Below, in pieces: positions 1-8,764 of a stretch of 64,000 nucleotides of DNA (position 1 is the stretch's first letter; each line of letters starts with the position of its first letter). The notes beneath the pieces are model-generated. The model was not told the DNA's origin and did no database searches. It saw only the letters and a program-made list of their open reading frames with translations. The position numbers were made by a program, and so were the translations under genes. This DNA is from Burkholderiaceae bacterium 16 (GTDB lineage: Bacteria > Pseudomonadota > Gammaproteobacteria > Burkholderiales > Burkholderiaceae): positions 62,001 through 126,000 of the forward strand of contig JYOD01000013.1 in assembly GCA_000955785.1 (NCBI GenBank), read 5' to 3'.

Positions 1-497
1 GCCTGGCGAAAAGCTTCCGGATCCGCCACGCTGTGGTCTGCCGGGGTCACTACCAGGACGGCATCGGCGGTCTCGCCCAGGCCGCCGGCCGCGTGCAGCG
101 CGGCCATCGTCAGCGCGGGCGCCGTATTGCGGCCGCAAGGTTCGGAGAGGATCCGCGCGGGCTTGCCAGCTCGCTTCATCATCTCCGCAATCATGAAACG
201 GTGGTCCTCGCCGCAGACCACCATCGGCGCCACTTCCTTGCCCGCCGCACGGCCGGCCAGTTCCGCCAGGCCGTCGAAGCGGCGCGCGGTGGCTTCCAGC
301 AGCGTGTCATCGGCAACCAGGTTCAGCAACTGCTTGGGATGCTGCTCGCGCGACAGCGGCCACAGCCGGGTGCCGGCGCCGCCGGCCAGGATGACTGGCT
401 GGATCGCGGTCATCGGCATGGACTGCACGCCTGCATCGGCGGACACTGCTATCGCCGCGCCGTCCGGCTGGTGCGCGTCCCGAGTCGTTGCGTTCAT
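1..497 (-). CDS. manC: Mannose-1-phosphate guanylyltransferase, N-terminal part (gene runs off the window)
   Basis: Converts mannose-1-phosphate and GTP to GDP-mannose, a precursor of exopolysaccharide or O-antigen. From the ATG at 497 the frame stays open to base 1. After a ~28-residue leader comes the nucleotidyltransferase signature ILAGGAGTRLWPLSR, then a KQLL motif, RILSEPCGRNTAPA and VVTPADH, the order expected for the ManC/XanB/CpsB family. The first ~165 residues are present; the C-terminal isomerase/cupin part, if there is one, lies outside the window. The start is fixed by an AGGAGG Shine-Dalgarno 4-5 nt upstream; internal ATGs at 419 and 413 lack one. It is divergent from the DUF1839 gene at 890. 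Family assignment is firm; whether the enzyme is bifunctional cannot be seen. Confidence 0.93.
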   Translation of the reverse strand, partial: MNATTRDAHQPDGAAIAVSADAGVQSMPMTAIQPVILAGGAGTRLWPLSREQHPKQLLNLVADDTLLEATARRFDGLAELAGRAAGKEVAPMVVCGEDHRFMIAEMMKRAGKPARILSEPCGRNTAPALTMAALHAAGGLGETADAVLVVTPADHSVADPEAFRQ

Positions 498-889
498 CTT
501 GCCTCCTTGCCTGCCGCGGCCCGGAAAGGCCGCGGATACTCGCCACGTGCGCGGAACACGGACTGTGCCTTCTTCATCCGGGGGATCACCGGCGCGCATG
601 CACTCGCGCCGCGCAGCGCTGGGGGTAACGCTTCCGGACGTGAGGCCCGCCTGGGCCGGACGGTCCGGCGCATGCTGACAGCCAGTGTAGGAAGCGGGAG
701 CGGGGGTATCTGTTCGCTGCCGCACACGCCAGCCGCCCGGCTGTCCCCGCGCAGATGCCTTTGCCATTGTCGTGCCCTCTGTTGGGCAACGAACGGATGG
801 AAAGCGCCAATCCGGTTGCAATGGCAGCAAAGGCGTCTACCGGTTTTCGACGGACCGGGCGGCGCGGCAACAGACGCAGGAGGCGGAAG
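498..889. other. Divergent intergenic region between manC and the DUF1839 gene
   Basis: About 390 bp separate the two divergent starts. It should carry promoters for both, but no convincing sigma-70 or GG-N10-GC sigma-54 element could be picked out. The only clear signals are the AGGAGG ribosome sites at the two ends (just above 497, and 878-883). Open frames crossing this stretch look like by-products of the high GC content. Confidence 0.5.
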
Positions 890-1966
890 ATGAAACGGGA
901 CGCTGCACTCATAAGCGGCGGCGGCGCGGGCAATATGGCGCGGGCAAGGCCGCGTGCCACCCGCCCGGCGGAGCTTTCGACCAGTACAGCCGCTACCGTA
1001 AGCCATCCGCACGCGCTGCATGGCGCGGACGCGATCTGGCAGGAAACCAACTGCTATATGGACCTGTGGATCGAGTTGTTGCATGGCCGGGGACTCGATC
1101 CCCGTGCCGCGCTGCCATTCACGGTGACGCAGGATTTCGAAGGGGACCATTTCACATTCTTCAAGTATCCGCAGATGGATCTGGAGTTGCTGTACGGCAC
1201 GGTGGTGCAGGAAATGCCGATCTATGACACGCTCGAGGCCCACGTCGTCGCACAGGTCAGCCGCGGCCATACCGTGCTGGTGGAACTCGACAGCTACTAC
1301 CTGCCGGACGCACGCGCGACCGCCTATCGGCGCGAGCACGTCAAGACCACGGTGGCGATCGACCGCATCACGCCGGCGGCGCAGGAGCTTGGCTACTACC
1401 ACGGCCTTGGCTATCACACGCTGGCCGGAGAGGACTACCGCGGCGCCATGCGGCTTACGCCCGAACTGAGCGGCAACGGCAACATACTGTTTCCCTACGC
1501 CGAGTTTGCCCGGCAGGCGAGAGCGCCGCTGCGCGCCCGTGCGCTGGTCAATGCTTCGGTGTCGCTGATGCGCCACCACCTGACCCGCCGCCCCGAAGCC
1601 AATCCGGTCACCCAGTGGCGCAAGGTTTTCGGTGGGCAGATGGAAGTCCTGCTGGCGCGTGGCGATGCCTACTTCCACCAATACAGTTTCAACCTGCCGC
1701 GGCAGCTGGGTGCCGGTTTCGAGTTGCTTCATCATTATCTTGGCTGGTTGGCCGAGCACAATTACAGGATCCCGGCAGCGGCGGCACTTGCGGCCCGCGC
1801 CGTTGCCACCGAATGCAAAGTGTTGCAATTCCGCCTGGCGCGGGCCGTGGCGCGCCGGCGGCGTGACGACTGCGCGGACTGCCTGGAAACGCTCGAGGCG
1901 TCCTATGATCGCGCCATGGCCGCGCTGGTCTCGGCGTTCGGCTGTGCGACCCGCCTTCACGCCTGA
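890..1966 (+). CDS. DUF1839 family protein, copy 1
   Basis: A 358-residue protein of the DUF1839 family, whose biochemical function I do not know. It shares with the second copy (5597-6580, minus strand) a conserved core: NCYMDLWIELLHG at the start, FTVTQDFEGDHFTFF, then GYYHG.GYHTL.GE.Y, a RRHLxRRPxxNP-type segment and a Cys-rich C-terminal D-C-x-D-C. Start chosen at the ATG at 890 because AGGAGG stands 6 nt upstream; longer in-frame starts exist but would add a low-complexity arginine-rich head. The gene stands alone on the plus strand, whereas copy 2 is embedded in the carrier-protein operon. It may be a stand-alone version of the same activity; that is inference. Confidence 0.8.
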   Translation: MKRDAALISGGGAGNMARARPRATRPAELSTSTAATVSHPHALHGADAIWQETNCYMDLWIELLHGRGLDPRAALPFTVTQDFEGDHFTFFKYPQMDLELLYGTVVQEMPIYDTLEAHVVAQVSRGHTVLVELDSYYLPDARATAYRREHVKTTVAIDRITPAAQELGYYHGLGYHTLAGEDYRGAMRLTPELSGNGNILFPYAEFARQARAPLRARALVNASVSLMRHHLTRRPEANPVTQWRKVFGGQMEVLLARGDAYFHQYSFNLPRQLGAGFELLHHYLGWLAEHNYRIPAAAALAARAVATECKVLQFRLARAVARRRRDDCADCLETLEASYDRAMAALVSAFGCATRLHA

Positions 1967-2012
1967 GGCCAGCGCCGGCATGCCGGCCCCGTTGCGCCGG
2001 GGTCCGCTCTGT

Positions 2013-2735
2013 TCAGGCGTGCGCCAGGGCAGGCAGCAACCGGTCGTACTCGCGTTTGACGAGCTTGTAGCATTCGCAGGATTGCTTCTCGAGCCCGCAA
2101 CGGTCCAGCACGGTGATATGCCCGCGGCTGTGGTGGATGAGTCCGAGGTCCTCCAGCTTTCCGGCTGCCTCTGTCACGCCTTCGCGCCGGACACCGAGCA
2201 TGTTCGCAATCACCTGCTGCGTGATCACAAGCTCGTTGGAACTCATCCGGTCGCTCGCCAGCAGGAGCCAGCGGCACAATTGCTTGTTGAGGGAGTGATG
2301 ACGGTTGCAGGCCGCGGTCTGGGCGATCTGCGTCAGTACCGCCTGCACGTAGAGCAGCGTCACGCGCTGCAGCACCGGTGTGCGCATCAGCTCATTGCGC
2401 AGATCGCGGGCTGCGATGCGATAGGCGAAGCCCGGGCTGCGCACTTCCACACGGCTGGGCATGGTATCGCCGCCGGTGACGACCGGGATGCCGACCAGGC
2501 CCTCGTTGCCGATGGCCGCGAACTCGACCGTGGCACCATCCTCGAGCAGCGAGAGCATGGAGACCACCGCCGTGGTGGGAAAGTAGACATGGACAATGCG
2601 CTGTCCCGAATCCGTCAGCAACTCCCCCGCGCGAAGCCTGACCAGTTCGAAGTGCCGGCACAACGCCTCCCACTCGTGGCGCGGCAACGCGCTGAGCAAA
2701 TGATTGACATGCAGATCTGACCGATGCGTGATCAT
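2013..2735 (-). CDS. Crp/Fnr family transcriptional regulator
   Basis: A 240-residue regulator with an N-terminal cyclic-nucleotide-binding-like beta-roll (about 15-130) and a C-terminal winged helix (about 150-225) containing ELVITQQVIANMLGVRREGV, the recognition-helix region. It lacks the cysteine cluster of Fnr sensors and the Crp cAMP-binding R-S pair is not evident, so the ligand is unknown. The VEFAAIGNEGLVGIPVV stretch resembles the many ligand-undefined Crp-family proteins of Burkholderiaceae. Start at 2735 is supported by a GGGAGGT site 6 nt upstream. A perfect 18-bp palindrome lies 44-61 bp upstream, a plausible autoregulatory operator. It is convergent with DUF1839 copy 1 and reads away from the polysaccharide operon, which it might control. 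Confidence 0.88.
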   Translation of the reverse strand: MITHRSDLHVNHLLSALPRHEWEALCRHFELVRLRAGELLTDSGQRIVHVYFPTTAVVSMLSLLEDGATVEFAAIGNEGLVGIPVVTGGDTMPSRVEVRSPGFAYRIAARDLRNELMRTPVLQRVTLLYVQAVLTQIAQTAACNRHHSLNKQLCRWLLLASDRMSSNELVITQQVIANMLGVRREGVTEAAGKLEDLGLIHHSRGHITVLDRCGLEKQSCECYKLVKREYDRLLPALAHA

Positions 2736-2778
2736 TTTCGGACCTCCCTTGGACCCTAGGATCACGGCTGGTGCCAGC

Positions 2779-2796
2779 AGGACATCCTGATGTCCT
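2779..2796. promoter_or_regulatory. 18-bp palindrome upstream of the Crp/Fnr gene
   Basis: AGGACATC-CT-GATGTCCT: two 8-bp arms, 2-bp spacer, perfect dyad. It sits 44-61 bp before the regulator's start codon, in a 315-bp gene-free stretch (2736-3050) that shows nothing else recognisable. A Crp-family dimer site is the natural reading, though the half-site differs from the TGTGA Crp core. Confidence 0.45.
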
Positions 2797-3050
2797 TACT
2801 TCATGACTGGGCACCACTGACAATGCCGTTCCACCCGTTGCAAACTACCGCTGACTTCCTGCCAGCTGGTGTATCTGTATTAAGCGCCACGCAACTCCGT
2901 TGTGACACCGGACAGACGGCTAGTACTAGATCATCCCTTGGTTGGTTGGAGATGGCACGGGCGGACACCGACGGTCATGCCCGCTTGGGCGCACATGCGA
3001 GGCCCGGCGGCTGCGCAGGCCATGCCAGGAGAGAGAATCAGCGGAGCGTC

Positions 3051-5600
3051 CTATGCGTTGTAGCTGACCGGCCGGTCCGCGTTGATGGCGTGAATCTCAC
3101 CCGAAGGGATGAGCGCACCCAGGGCGTGGGAGCCGCCTTCATGCATAAGGCGGATACGCCGGCTCTCGCCGGGAGCAAGATGAAACCAGTCTTGTGCGGG
3201 TTGAAAGACATGATCTTCGATATGCACCCAGCGCGCGAAGCGCTGCGTGCTGATTGTGAGCCACCATTCACCCGCCACGCGTTCGACTACAACTTTCAGG
3301 CCAGGCGGCTTCAGCGCGCTCGCCCTGCGATCCGGCAGGTAAGCCACCTGGCTCAGCAGTGCGCCATCTGCCGCTTCAAGCGAGGCCACGACGACGTCGT
3401 GCGCCGGCGGACCAAAGCGATAGGCGTAGGTGAAATCGAAGAACACATCCATCAGCGACGCGGCCTCGATGCGGTGCGCTTCGCGCGGGGCAAGCACGAG
3501 GTCCTGCGTGGCTTCGGCCACCACCGTCTCGCCATCGCGGTAGCAGCGCAGCGACAAGCGCACCTGGTGCGGCTCCGGCGATTCGTTGAGCAGGTGCAGG
3601 TGCAAGCCGTTGAGCCCCTCGTCCGTGAACAGCAACTGCAGCGGCTGCCAGACCTGCCGCAAGGCATGCCAGGCCGATTTGGGACGCGCGCATGCGTCGA
3701 CGATGCCCCAGCCCGGCCCCGGCAGGAGATCCTGCAGCTGCCAGACCAGCCCGCCCGCGCAGTTGGAGCCCACACGCCGCCATTCGCTGAAGACATCGGT
3801 CATGATCTCGGCCACCACCGCGCGTGACAGCGCCAGGTAGCGCGCCGGCCGTTCGTAGCGCAGGTGGGGTGGATCGACGTCATACAGCGTACGCAGATAG
3901 AAGTCGCGCACGTCCTCGAAATCCCACGGCGCGCCGGCATCGCGCGGCACACGTGCCTTCCAGCGCGGATCATGCAAGGGCTGGCCAAGGTCGTGCTCGG
4001 CCAGGGTGCGCTGGCAAGGTACGTTGGCAAACGCCAGGCATTCCGTGGCGAAACGCACATTGGCGAGACGCGCGTCCGTCAGGGGGCGCTGGTAGGCGCC
4101 CACGCCGTAATAGTGGCTGACGCCGGTATCGGGCTGGAAGGGCCATGCGCCTTCGCAAGGAGAGTTGCGCACGTAGACGACATCCGGCCTGTGGGCTGCC
4201 ACCAGGCCGGGGATCAGCGCTTCGAACAGCGGCTGGCGCCAGGCCGTGCGCGCCGCCCCCAACATGGCGGCTTGCTGCTCGGTCTCGCTGCCGCCGCACA
4301 ACACCGCGACGCTCGGATGCGCGCGCGTGGAAACCAGCCACTCCGTCACCTCGCACGCGGCGTCGTCCATCAGCGCGGATCCCGCCATGCCGTCGCTGCT
4401 GCCATAGTCGAAATTGGCGAACATGAAGTCCTGCCACACCAGCAGGCCGAGTTCGTCGCAGAGCCGATAAAAGTTCTCGCCCGGATAGCAGGTGACGCCG
4501 CTCACACGCACCATATTCATGCTGGCCCCACGAGCCAGCGCCAGCCAGCGTCCGACCGTCTCCTGCGCATCCGACAGGCCGTGCAGGTCATGGCTCGACA
4601 CGCACGCGCCACGGCAGAAGAGCCGCTCGCCGTTGATGCGCAAGGCAAAGGCGCCTGGCGCGGCGCCGCGGTCGGCCTCGATGGTGCGAAAGCCGATGCG
4701 GCCGCATGCCAGCGTGCCGCCCTGCAGCGTGGCATCTATGCGGTAGAGATAGGGCTCGCCGTGCGTGTGCGGCCACCACAGCCTGGCATGGGCAATGCGC
4801 AGTGCGCCAGCCAGCGTGTGGGCATCCACGCGCCGCAACTGGCCCGCGCAAAGCGGCTCACCGTCACCATCGACGGCACTGAAACTGCCATGCTCGGGCG
4901 CTTCTCCCGGAAAATGCAGCCGCAGGGACACCACGCCCTCATGCCCCTCGATCCGGCTGGAGAGATCGGCGCGCATGCCTTGCGACGCATCGTCGCTGGC
5001 CGGGTCAAGCAGTTCGACCGGGCGCCACGGCCCCACGGCATGCACCGGGGGGCACCAGCCGGCCATATGGCCGAGCAAGGTGGTGCGCACCGCGCGCAAG
5101 GTCGCTGGCGCGATCATCCGTGGCTTCCAGCGGACCGCGCCGCGCTGTGCGCGCAGCCACGGATACATCGCGCGAAAGCACAGGTGCAGTGTATTCTCGC
5201 CCGCCAGCTCGACTTCGATCTGATGGCTCACGAACATATGGCGCGTGGTAAGCACCAGCGCGCCGTTCAGCCACACCTCGGCCAGCGTGGCCAGGCCGCT
5301 GAACCGCAGCACGCGGCGGCCGCTGCCCGTGAAGTGCACGCGGTACCAATGATCGCGCTGGTGCAGCGGTGGTGGCGCGGCATCGTCCCATCGGCCGGCG
5401 GCACGCAAGGCGCCCGCCACGGTACCGGGCACGGGGGCAGCCAGCCAGCCGGCGCCCTCCGGCAAGGCGGCCGGGCACCCGGCGGCGCCGGCGGAGGTTT
5501 CGAGCCAGGCCCACTGCCCGGACAACGGCACGCCTTTCACCGCGACGCCGGGCATTGCCGGCAAGCCGCGCTGCTCGGGTGCGAAGTCGCGCACACTCAC
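3051..5600 (-). CDS. Glycoside hydrolase family 2 (beta-mannosidase-like) protein
   Basis: An 849-residue cytoplasmic-type protein (no signal peptide) with the GH2 layout: N-terminal jelly-roll sugar-binding domain (HWYRVHFTG, then AEVWLNG), an Ig-like middle, and a TIM barrel with NMVRVSG and LVWQDFMFANFDY. The acid/base region reads HPSVAVLCGGSETEQQ where beta-mannosidases usually have GNNE; the glutamate is kept but the neighbouring Asn is not. The nucleophile region is FATECLAFANVP. It probably trims beta-mannoside or a related glycan linkage; the substrate is unknown. Start is GTG at 5600, overlapping the TGA of the upstream DUF1839 gene by 4 nt (GTGA), so the two are translationally coupled. 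It is the last gene of the carrier-protein operon. A longer frame upstream of 5600 lies inside DUF1839 and is rejected. Confidence 0.85.
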   Translation of the reverse strand: MSVRDFAPEQRGLPAMPGVAVKGVPLSGQWAWLETSAGAAGCPAALPEGAGWLAAPVPGTVAGALRAAGRWDDAAPPPLHQRDHWYRVHFTGSGRRVLRFSGLATLAEVWLNGALVLTTRHMFVSHQIEVELAGENTLHLCFRAMYPWLRAQRGAVRWKPRMIAPATLRAVRTTLLGHMAGWCPPVHAVGPWRPVELLDPASDDASQGMRADLSSRIEGHEGVVSLRLHFPGEAPEHGSFSAVDGDGEPLCAGQLRRVDAHTLAGALRIAHARLWWPHTHGEPYLYRIDATLQGGTLACGRIGFRTIEADRGAAPGAFALRINGERLFCRGACVSSHDLHGLSDAQETVGRWLALARGASMNMVRVSGVTCYPGENFYRLCDELGLLVWQDFMFANFDYGSSDGMAGSALMDDAACEVTEWLVSTRAHPSVAVLCGGSETEQQAAMLGAARTAWRQPLFEALIPGLVAAHRPDVVYVRNSPCEGAWPFQPDTGVSHYYGVGAYQRPLTDARLANVRFATECLAFANVPCQRTLAEHDLGQPLHDPRWKARVPRDAGAPWDFEDVRDFYLRTLYDVDPPHLRYERPARYLALSRAVVAEIMTDVFSEWRRVGSNCAGGLVWQLQDLLPGPGWGIVDACARPKSAWHALRQVWQPLQLLFTDEGLNGLHLHLLNESPEPHQVRLSLRCYRDGETVVAEATQDLVLAPREAHRIEAASLMDVFFDFTYAYRFGPPAHDVVVASLEAADGALLSQVAYLPDRRASALKPPGLKVVVERVAGEWWLTISTQRFARWVHIEDHVFQPAQDWFHLAPGESRRIRLMHEGGSHALGALIPSGEIHAINADRPVSYNA

Positions 5601-6580
5601 CCGCCAACCTCCCCGAAGTAGGCCGCCAACGCCGGCACCGTTGCCTTGTAGGACATTTCGAGCTGATCGAAGCAATCCTGGCAGGGATCGGGCTTGCGGC
5701 TGATGACGGCACGCATCAGCCGGAACTGCATCACCATGGCCTCGGAGGCAATGGTGTAGCAAGCCTCGGCGATGGTGTCCGGCAGCGGCTGGCCATGCAT
5801 CACCAGCCAGCGCAGGTAGCAACCCAACAGCTCGAAATTGGCGCCCAGCTGGCGCAACACGCTCGACGCATAGGCCTGGAAGCCCGGCTCCCCACGCCCC
5901 ATCATCTGGTCCAGGTGCGCTGGGAAAACCGTGCGAAAGGCGCTGATGGGATTGACCCGCGGCCGCCGTGCCAGGTGACGGCGCAGCATGTCAAGCGAGA
6001 TCCGCACCAATGCGGCATCGGTCTGGGGAGCAAAGCGGCGCCGTACCACTCTCGCTTGCGGATATGGCGCGATATTCTTGTCCTTCAGTTCCGCCGGTAG
6101 CCGGAAGATGGCCTGGTACTCCTCGCCGCTGACAGTGTGGTAGCCGTCGCCGTGGTAGTAACCGGCGGTCGAGGCCTCCGGCACCAGCAGGTCCACACCG
6201 ATGCAGGAACGCGCATGCTGGCGCCGGTAGCCAGCGGCGGCGGCATACGGCAGGTTGAAACTGTCGACATCAAGCAGTACCACATTGCCGCGGCATGTCT
6301 GCGCGGCAATGTGCCCCTCCAGGTTGTCGTACACGGACAAGTCGTGCACGGTGACACCATAGAGCCGCTCGAGATCGCCAAACGGGAAACTGAATAGCGT
6401 GAACTGATCGCCCTCGAAATCCTGGCTCACGGTAAATGCCAGTGCGGCGATGGATTCGAGTTCCCAGCCATGCAAAAGCTCTATCCACAGATCGACATTG
6501 CAATTTGCGTGCGACCACACCGGGTTCCCGCCGCGCAGACCGAGACCGCCGCGGCCCCCCAACTTGGGTGTTCCATGCAT
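5597..6580 (-). CDS. DUF1839 family protein, copy 2 (carrier-protein operon)
   Basis: A 327-residue DUF1839 protein. It shares with copy 1 the NCNVDLWIELLHG opening, TVSQDFEGDQFTLF, DNLEGHIAAQ, GYYHGDGYHTVSGEEY and a C-terminal D-P-C-Q-D-C pair. The start ATG at 6580 overlaps the ligase stop by one base (TAATG), and its own stop overlaps the GH2 start. Being locked between an amino acid:carrier-protein ligase and a glycosidase suggests DUF1839 acts on, or receives a group from, an aminoacyl-carrier-protein thioester. That is inference from context only; no catalytic motif is recognised apart from conserved His/Asp/Cys positions. Confidence 0.85.
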   Translation of the reverse strand: MHGTPKLGGRGGLGLRGGNPVWSHANCNVDLWIELLHGWELESIAALAFTVSQDFEGDQFTLFSFPFGDLERLYGVTVHDLSVYDNLEGHIAAQTCRGNVVLLDVDSFNLPYAAAAGYRRQHARSCIGVDLLVPEASTAGYYHGDGYHTVSGEEYQAIFRLPAELKDKNIAPYPQARVVRRRFAPQTDAALVRISLDMLRRHLARRPRVNPISAFRTVFPAHLDQMMGRGEPGFQAYASSVLRQLGANFELLGCYLRWLVMHGQPLPDTIAEACYTIASEAMVMQFRLMRAVISRKPDPCQDCFDQLEMSYKATVPALAAYFGEVGG

Positions 6581-7557
6581 TACGCGCTCCAGAGCCGCTC
6601 GCGCACGCCTCGCGGCCAGCGCGCCGGATCGAGTCCATGGTGACGCAGCAGGGCAAGCCCGAGCCGCTCGACGCCAAAGCCCACGCAACCGGTATGGGCA
6701 GTGCCACCGTCGTCTGTCCGGATGCCCCACAAAGCACCGAAATGGTCCATATGGTAGTTGAAGCTCATACAGGCGGTAGGCGGCGCCCCGTCATTGACGG
6801 GAATCAGCAACTCGAACTTGAGCCTGAGTTCGCGCTGGCTGTCGGCCACGATCTTGCCCCCGCGCCCGAAGAACGGATCATTGGCCACGTCGACTTCCAC
6901 CGGGAGCTGGAGCGCCTTGCCCAGTTGCAGCCCGCGCTCCATCCATAGCAGGCGGAATGCCACGATGCGCTCGGCCGGCCCCAGGCACACGTATTCCCTC
7001 TGCCGGAACAACTGCATCCGCGTCGGCTCCAGCGAGGGCTCGTGCCGATAGCAATAGGACAGCACATCGACCACCTTGCCCTGCCACGGCAGCGGTCCGC
7101 GGCGCGCCATCACCGGGTAGACCGGATAGCAGGCTGCCGGAGTCAACACCAAGCCAGAGAATGCCTGCTGGTCGGTCCACGCATCGCCATCCTCCAGACG
7201 TGCAAGCAGGCGGCGGTGGCCACTGTCGTCGCCGCAGAAGCTGTGGACGGTGCCCGCCAGCTGGGGAAAGCTCTTCATGTATTCACTGGTCTCGAAGTCA
7301 GCCTGTCCGATGGCGGGCGGAAATCGCAGGATCTCAGCGTGCTGGTCGCTGCCGAGCGCGGTGATCGCCGCGTTCAGGCCGTCGGCAATGGCTTCGAAGG
7401 TCTCGCTGCGACCGTACAAGCCCTGCACGCCGGTCGGGATCAGGAGGCCTGCATCGAGCAGCGCCGCGAGAAACGTCGCCTGTCCGGTGCGGGGCGCCGG
7501 TGGCTCGTCGGCGCCGCTCGTGGCCAGGGTGTCGGTGATAAGGGCAATGGAATCCAT
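6580..7557 (-). CDS. Amino acid:[carrier protein] ligase (class II aminoacyl-tRNA synthetase-like)
   Basis: A 325-residue protein resembling the catalytic core of methanogen-type seryl-tRNA synthetase without a tRNA-binding arm. Homologues activate a small amino acid (glycine or alanine in Bradyrhizobium and Agrobacterium) with ATP and load it on the phosphopantetheine of a dedicated carrier protein. Visible features: TPAACYPVYP with a potential zinc-ligand cysteine, motif 2-like TRMQLFRQREYVCLG, and motif 3-like TGCVGFGVERLGLALL with a second cysteine and the class II arginine replaced in context. The gene lies 10 nt after the acyl-CoA dehydrogenase gene and overlaps DUF1839 by one base, and the partner carrier protein is two genes upstream, matching the known ligase/carrier pairing. 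The amino acid used cannot be told from sequence alone. Confidence 0.88.
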   Translation of the reverse strand: MDSIALITDTLATSGADEPPAPRTGQATFLAALLDAGLLIPTGVQGLYGRSETFEAIADGLNAAITALGSDQHAEILRFPPAIGQADFETSEYMKSFPQLAGTVHSFCGDDSGHRRLLARLEDGDAWTDQQAFSGLVLTPAACYPVYPVMARRGPLPWQGKVVDVLSYCYRHEPSLEPTRMQLFRQREYVCLGPAERIVAFRLLWMERGLQLGKALQLPVEVDVANDPFFGRGGKIVADSQRELRLKFELLIPVNDGAPPTACMSFNYHMDHFGALWGIRTDDGGTAHTGCVGFGVERLGLALLRHHGLDPARWPRGVRERLWSA

Positions 7558-7567
7558 CGTGTTTCTT

Positions 7568-8764
7568 TCAGGAACGATCTGCCAGCAGCAGGTTGGCGGT
7601 GTTGGCCAGGATACGGTCGTTATTGATCATCAGGGGCGCGGACCACAGATCACGCAGATGACGGCCGAGACTATAGGGTGTGCCATGTTTGTAGCCGGCC
7701 ATGCCGCAAACCAGCATGGCCTGGTGTACCACCTGCAGCGCCATCTCCGAGACTGAAGTCTTCAAGCCGTTCATCTCAGCCGCGAGCGAGAACGAAGCCG
7801 ATACCGATGCAGCAACGTGACGCTGGCGCTGACGCGCAAGGGCTAGCCCGAGCCGCCCTTCAATCATCTGCAACTGGCTCACCGCTTCCGCGACATGGGA
7901 CGCCGAGGGCGGCAGCGAACCCGGTCTCGCCCGCGCCTGCCCACGGAAGAGATTTTTTGCGCGCTGGACCGCGTCGCCTGCGATGCCAAGCCAAAGTGCG
8001 CTCCAGAGGATATGCGAGACCGGCGTCATGGTGACGTCGGCGATCTCGCCGAACGCAACGGGCAATACCTGGGCAACCTGCCCGGCCGCTTCAAGCCGGA
8101 AGCCGTTGCTGCAGGTGCCGCGCATACCCAGCGTATCCCAGGTATTGAGGCACTGAAGCGTGTAGTCGCCGTGCAGCACGCACACCAGCACCTGGTCCGA
8201 CGGCGAAGCATCGGCGTGCCGCCGCGCAGTCACGAGGATGCCATCCGCGTACGCACCGTATGAGATGGTGGGCGCGATCTTCAACAGGTGGAAATGCTCG
8301 CCGTCGGCGTCGACCGCGCAGCCGCTGTTTCGCAATGCGCCCCCGATGGCTTCCTCCGATGTGGCGGAGGCCAGCAGGAGCTGCTCGGCCGCGACGCGGG
8401 CAAGCAGGCTTTCATGCCACGGACTGCCCACGCCATGCCCGGCCACGCATGCCACCTGGATCTGGTGCATGGCGTAGATCATGCCGGTGGACGAGCAGGC
8501 GGCGCCGAGGATCTGGCAGATGGCCGCGATGGTATCGAGCGATGCTCCCGCACCGTCGTATGCGGTCGGCACCATGGCGCCAAGCAGTCGCTGATCACGC
8601 AGGGCGGCAAGGGCCTCTTGGGGAAACCTTGCCTCGCGATCTACCTGGTCCCCGTGCTCCGCCGCCACCTCGGCCACGACATGAGCGGCAGCAATCAGCG
8701 CCTCGCTGGAAGCCGGATCCATGCCAGGATGCGCCAGCTCCACCCTGGCCAGCGGCGCGCTCAC
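7568..8764 (-). CDS. Acyl-CoA dehydrogenase-like flavoprotein (carrier-protein operon)
   Basis: A 398-residue member of the acyl-CoA dehydrogenase fold: N-terminal helical domain (FPQEALAALRDQRLLGAMVP), central beta domain (about 130-240) and C-terminal helical domain. The ATSEEAIGG and TWDTLGMRGTCSNG segments match substrate- and FAD-contact regions. The usual catalytic glutamate near the end of the family is not obvious: the C-terminal region reads YSLGRHLRDLWSAP, more like the HpaB/dibenzothiophene-monooxygenase-type branch. It may oxidise an aminoacyl or acyl group held on the carrier protein, or hydroxylate a substrate. Start is GTG at 8764, overlapping the carrier-protein stop (GTGA), so the two are co-translated. 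Confidence 0.82.
   Translation of the reverse strand: MSAPLARVELAHPGMDPASSEALIAAAHVVAEVAAEHGDQVDREARFPQEALAALRDQRLLGAMVPTAYDGAGASLDTIAAICQILGAACSSTGMIYAMHQIQVACVAGHGVGSPWHESLLARVAAEQLLLASATSEEAIGGALRNSGCAVDADGEHFHLLKIAPTISYGAYADGILVTARRHADASPSDQVLVCVLHGDYTLQCLNTWDTLGMRGTCSNGFRLEAAGQVAQVLPVAFGEIADVTMTPVSHILWSALWLGIAGDAVQRAKNLFRGQARARPGSLPPSASHVAEAVSQLQMIEGRLGLALARQRQRHVAASVSASFSLAAEMNGLKTSVSEMALQVVHQAMLVCGMAGYKHGTPYSLGRHLRDLWSAPLMINNDRILANTANLLLADRS

Noticed and set aside
494..1981. 495-codon minus-strand frame opposite the DUF1839 gene
   Set aside because: Antisense shadow of a high-GC gene: no ribosome site, no family features, and the plus strand has a clear family match.
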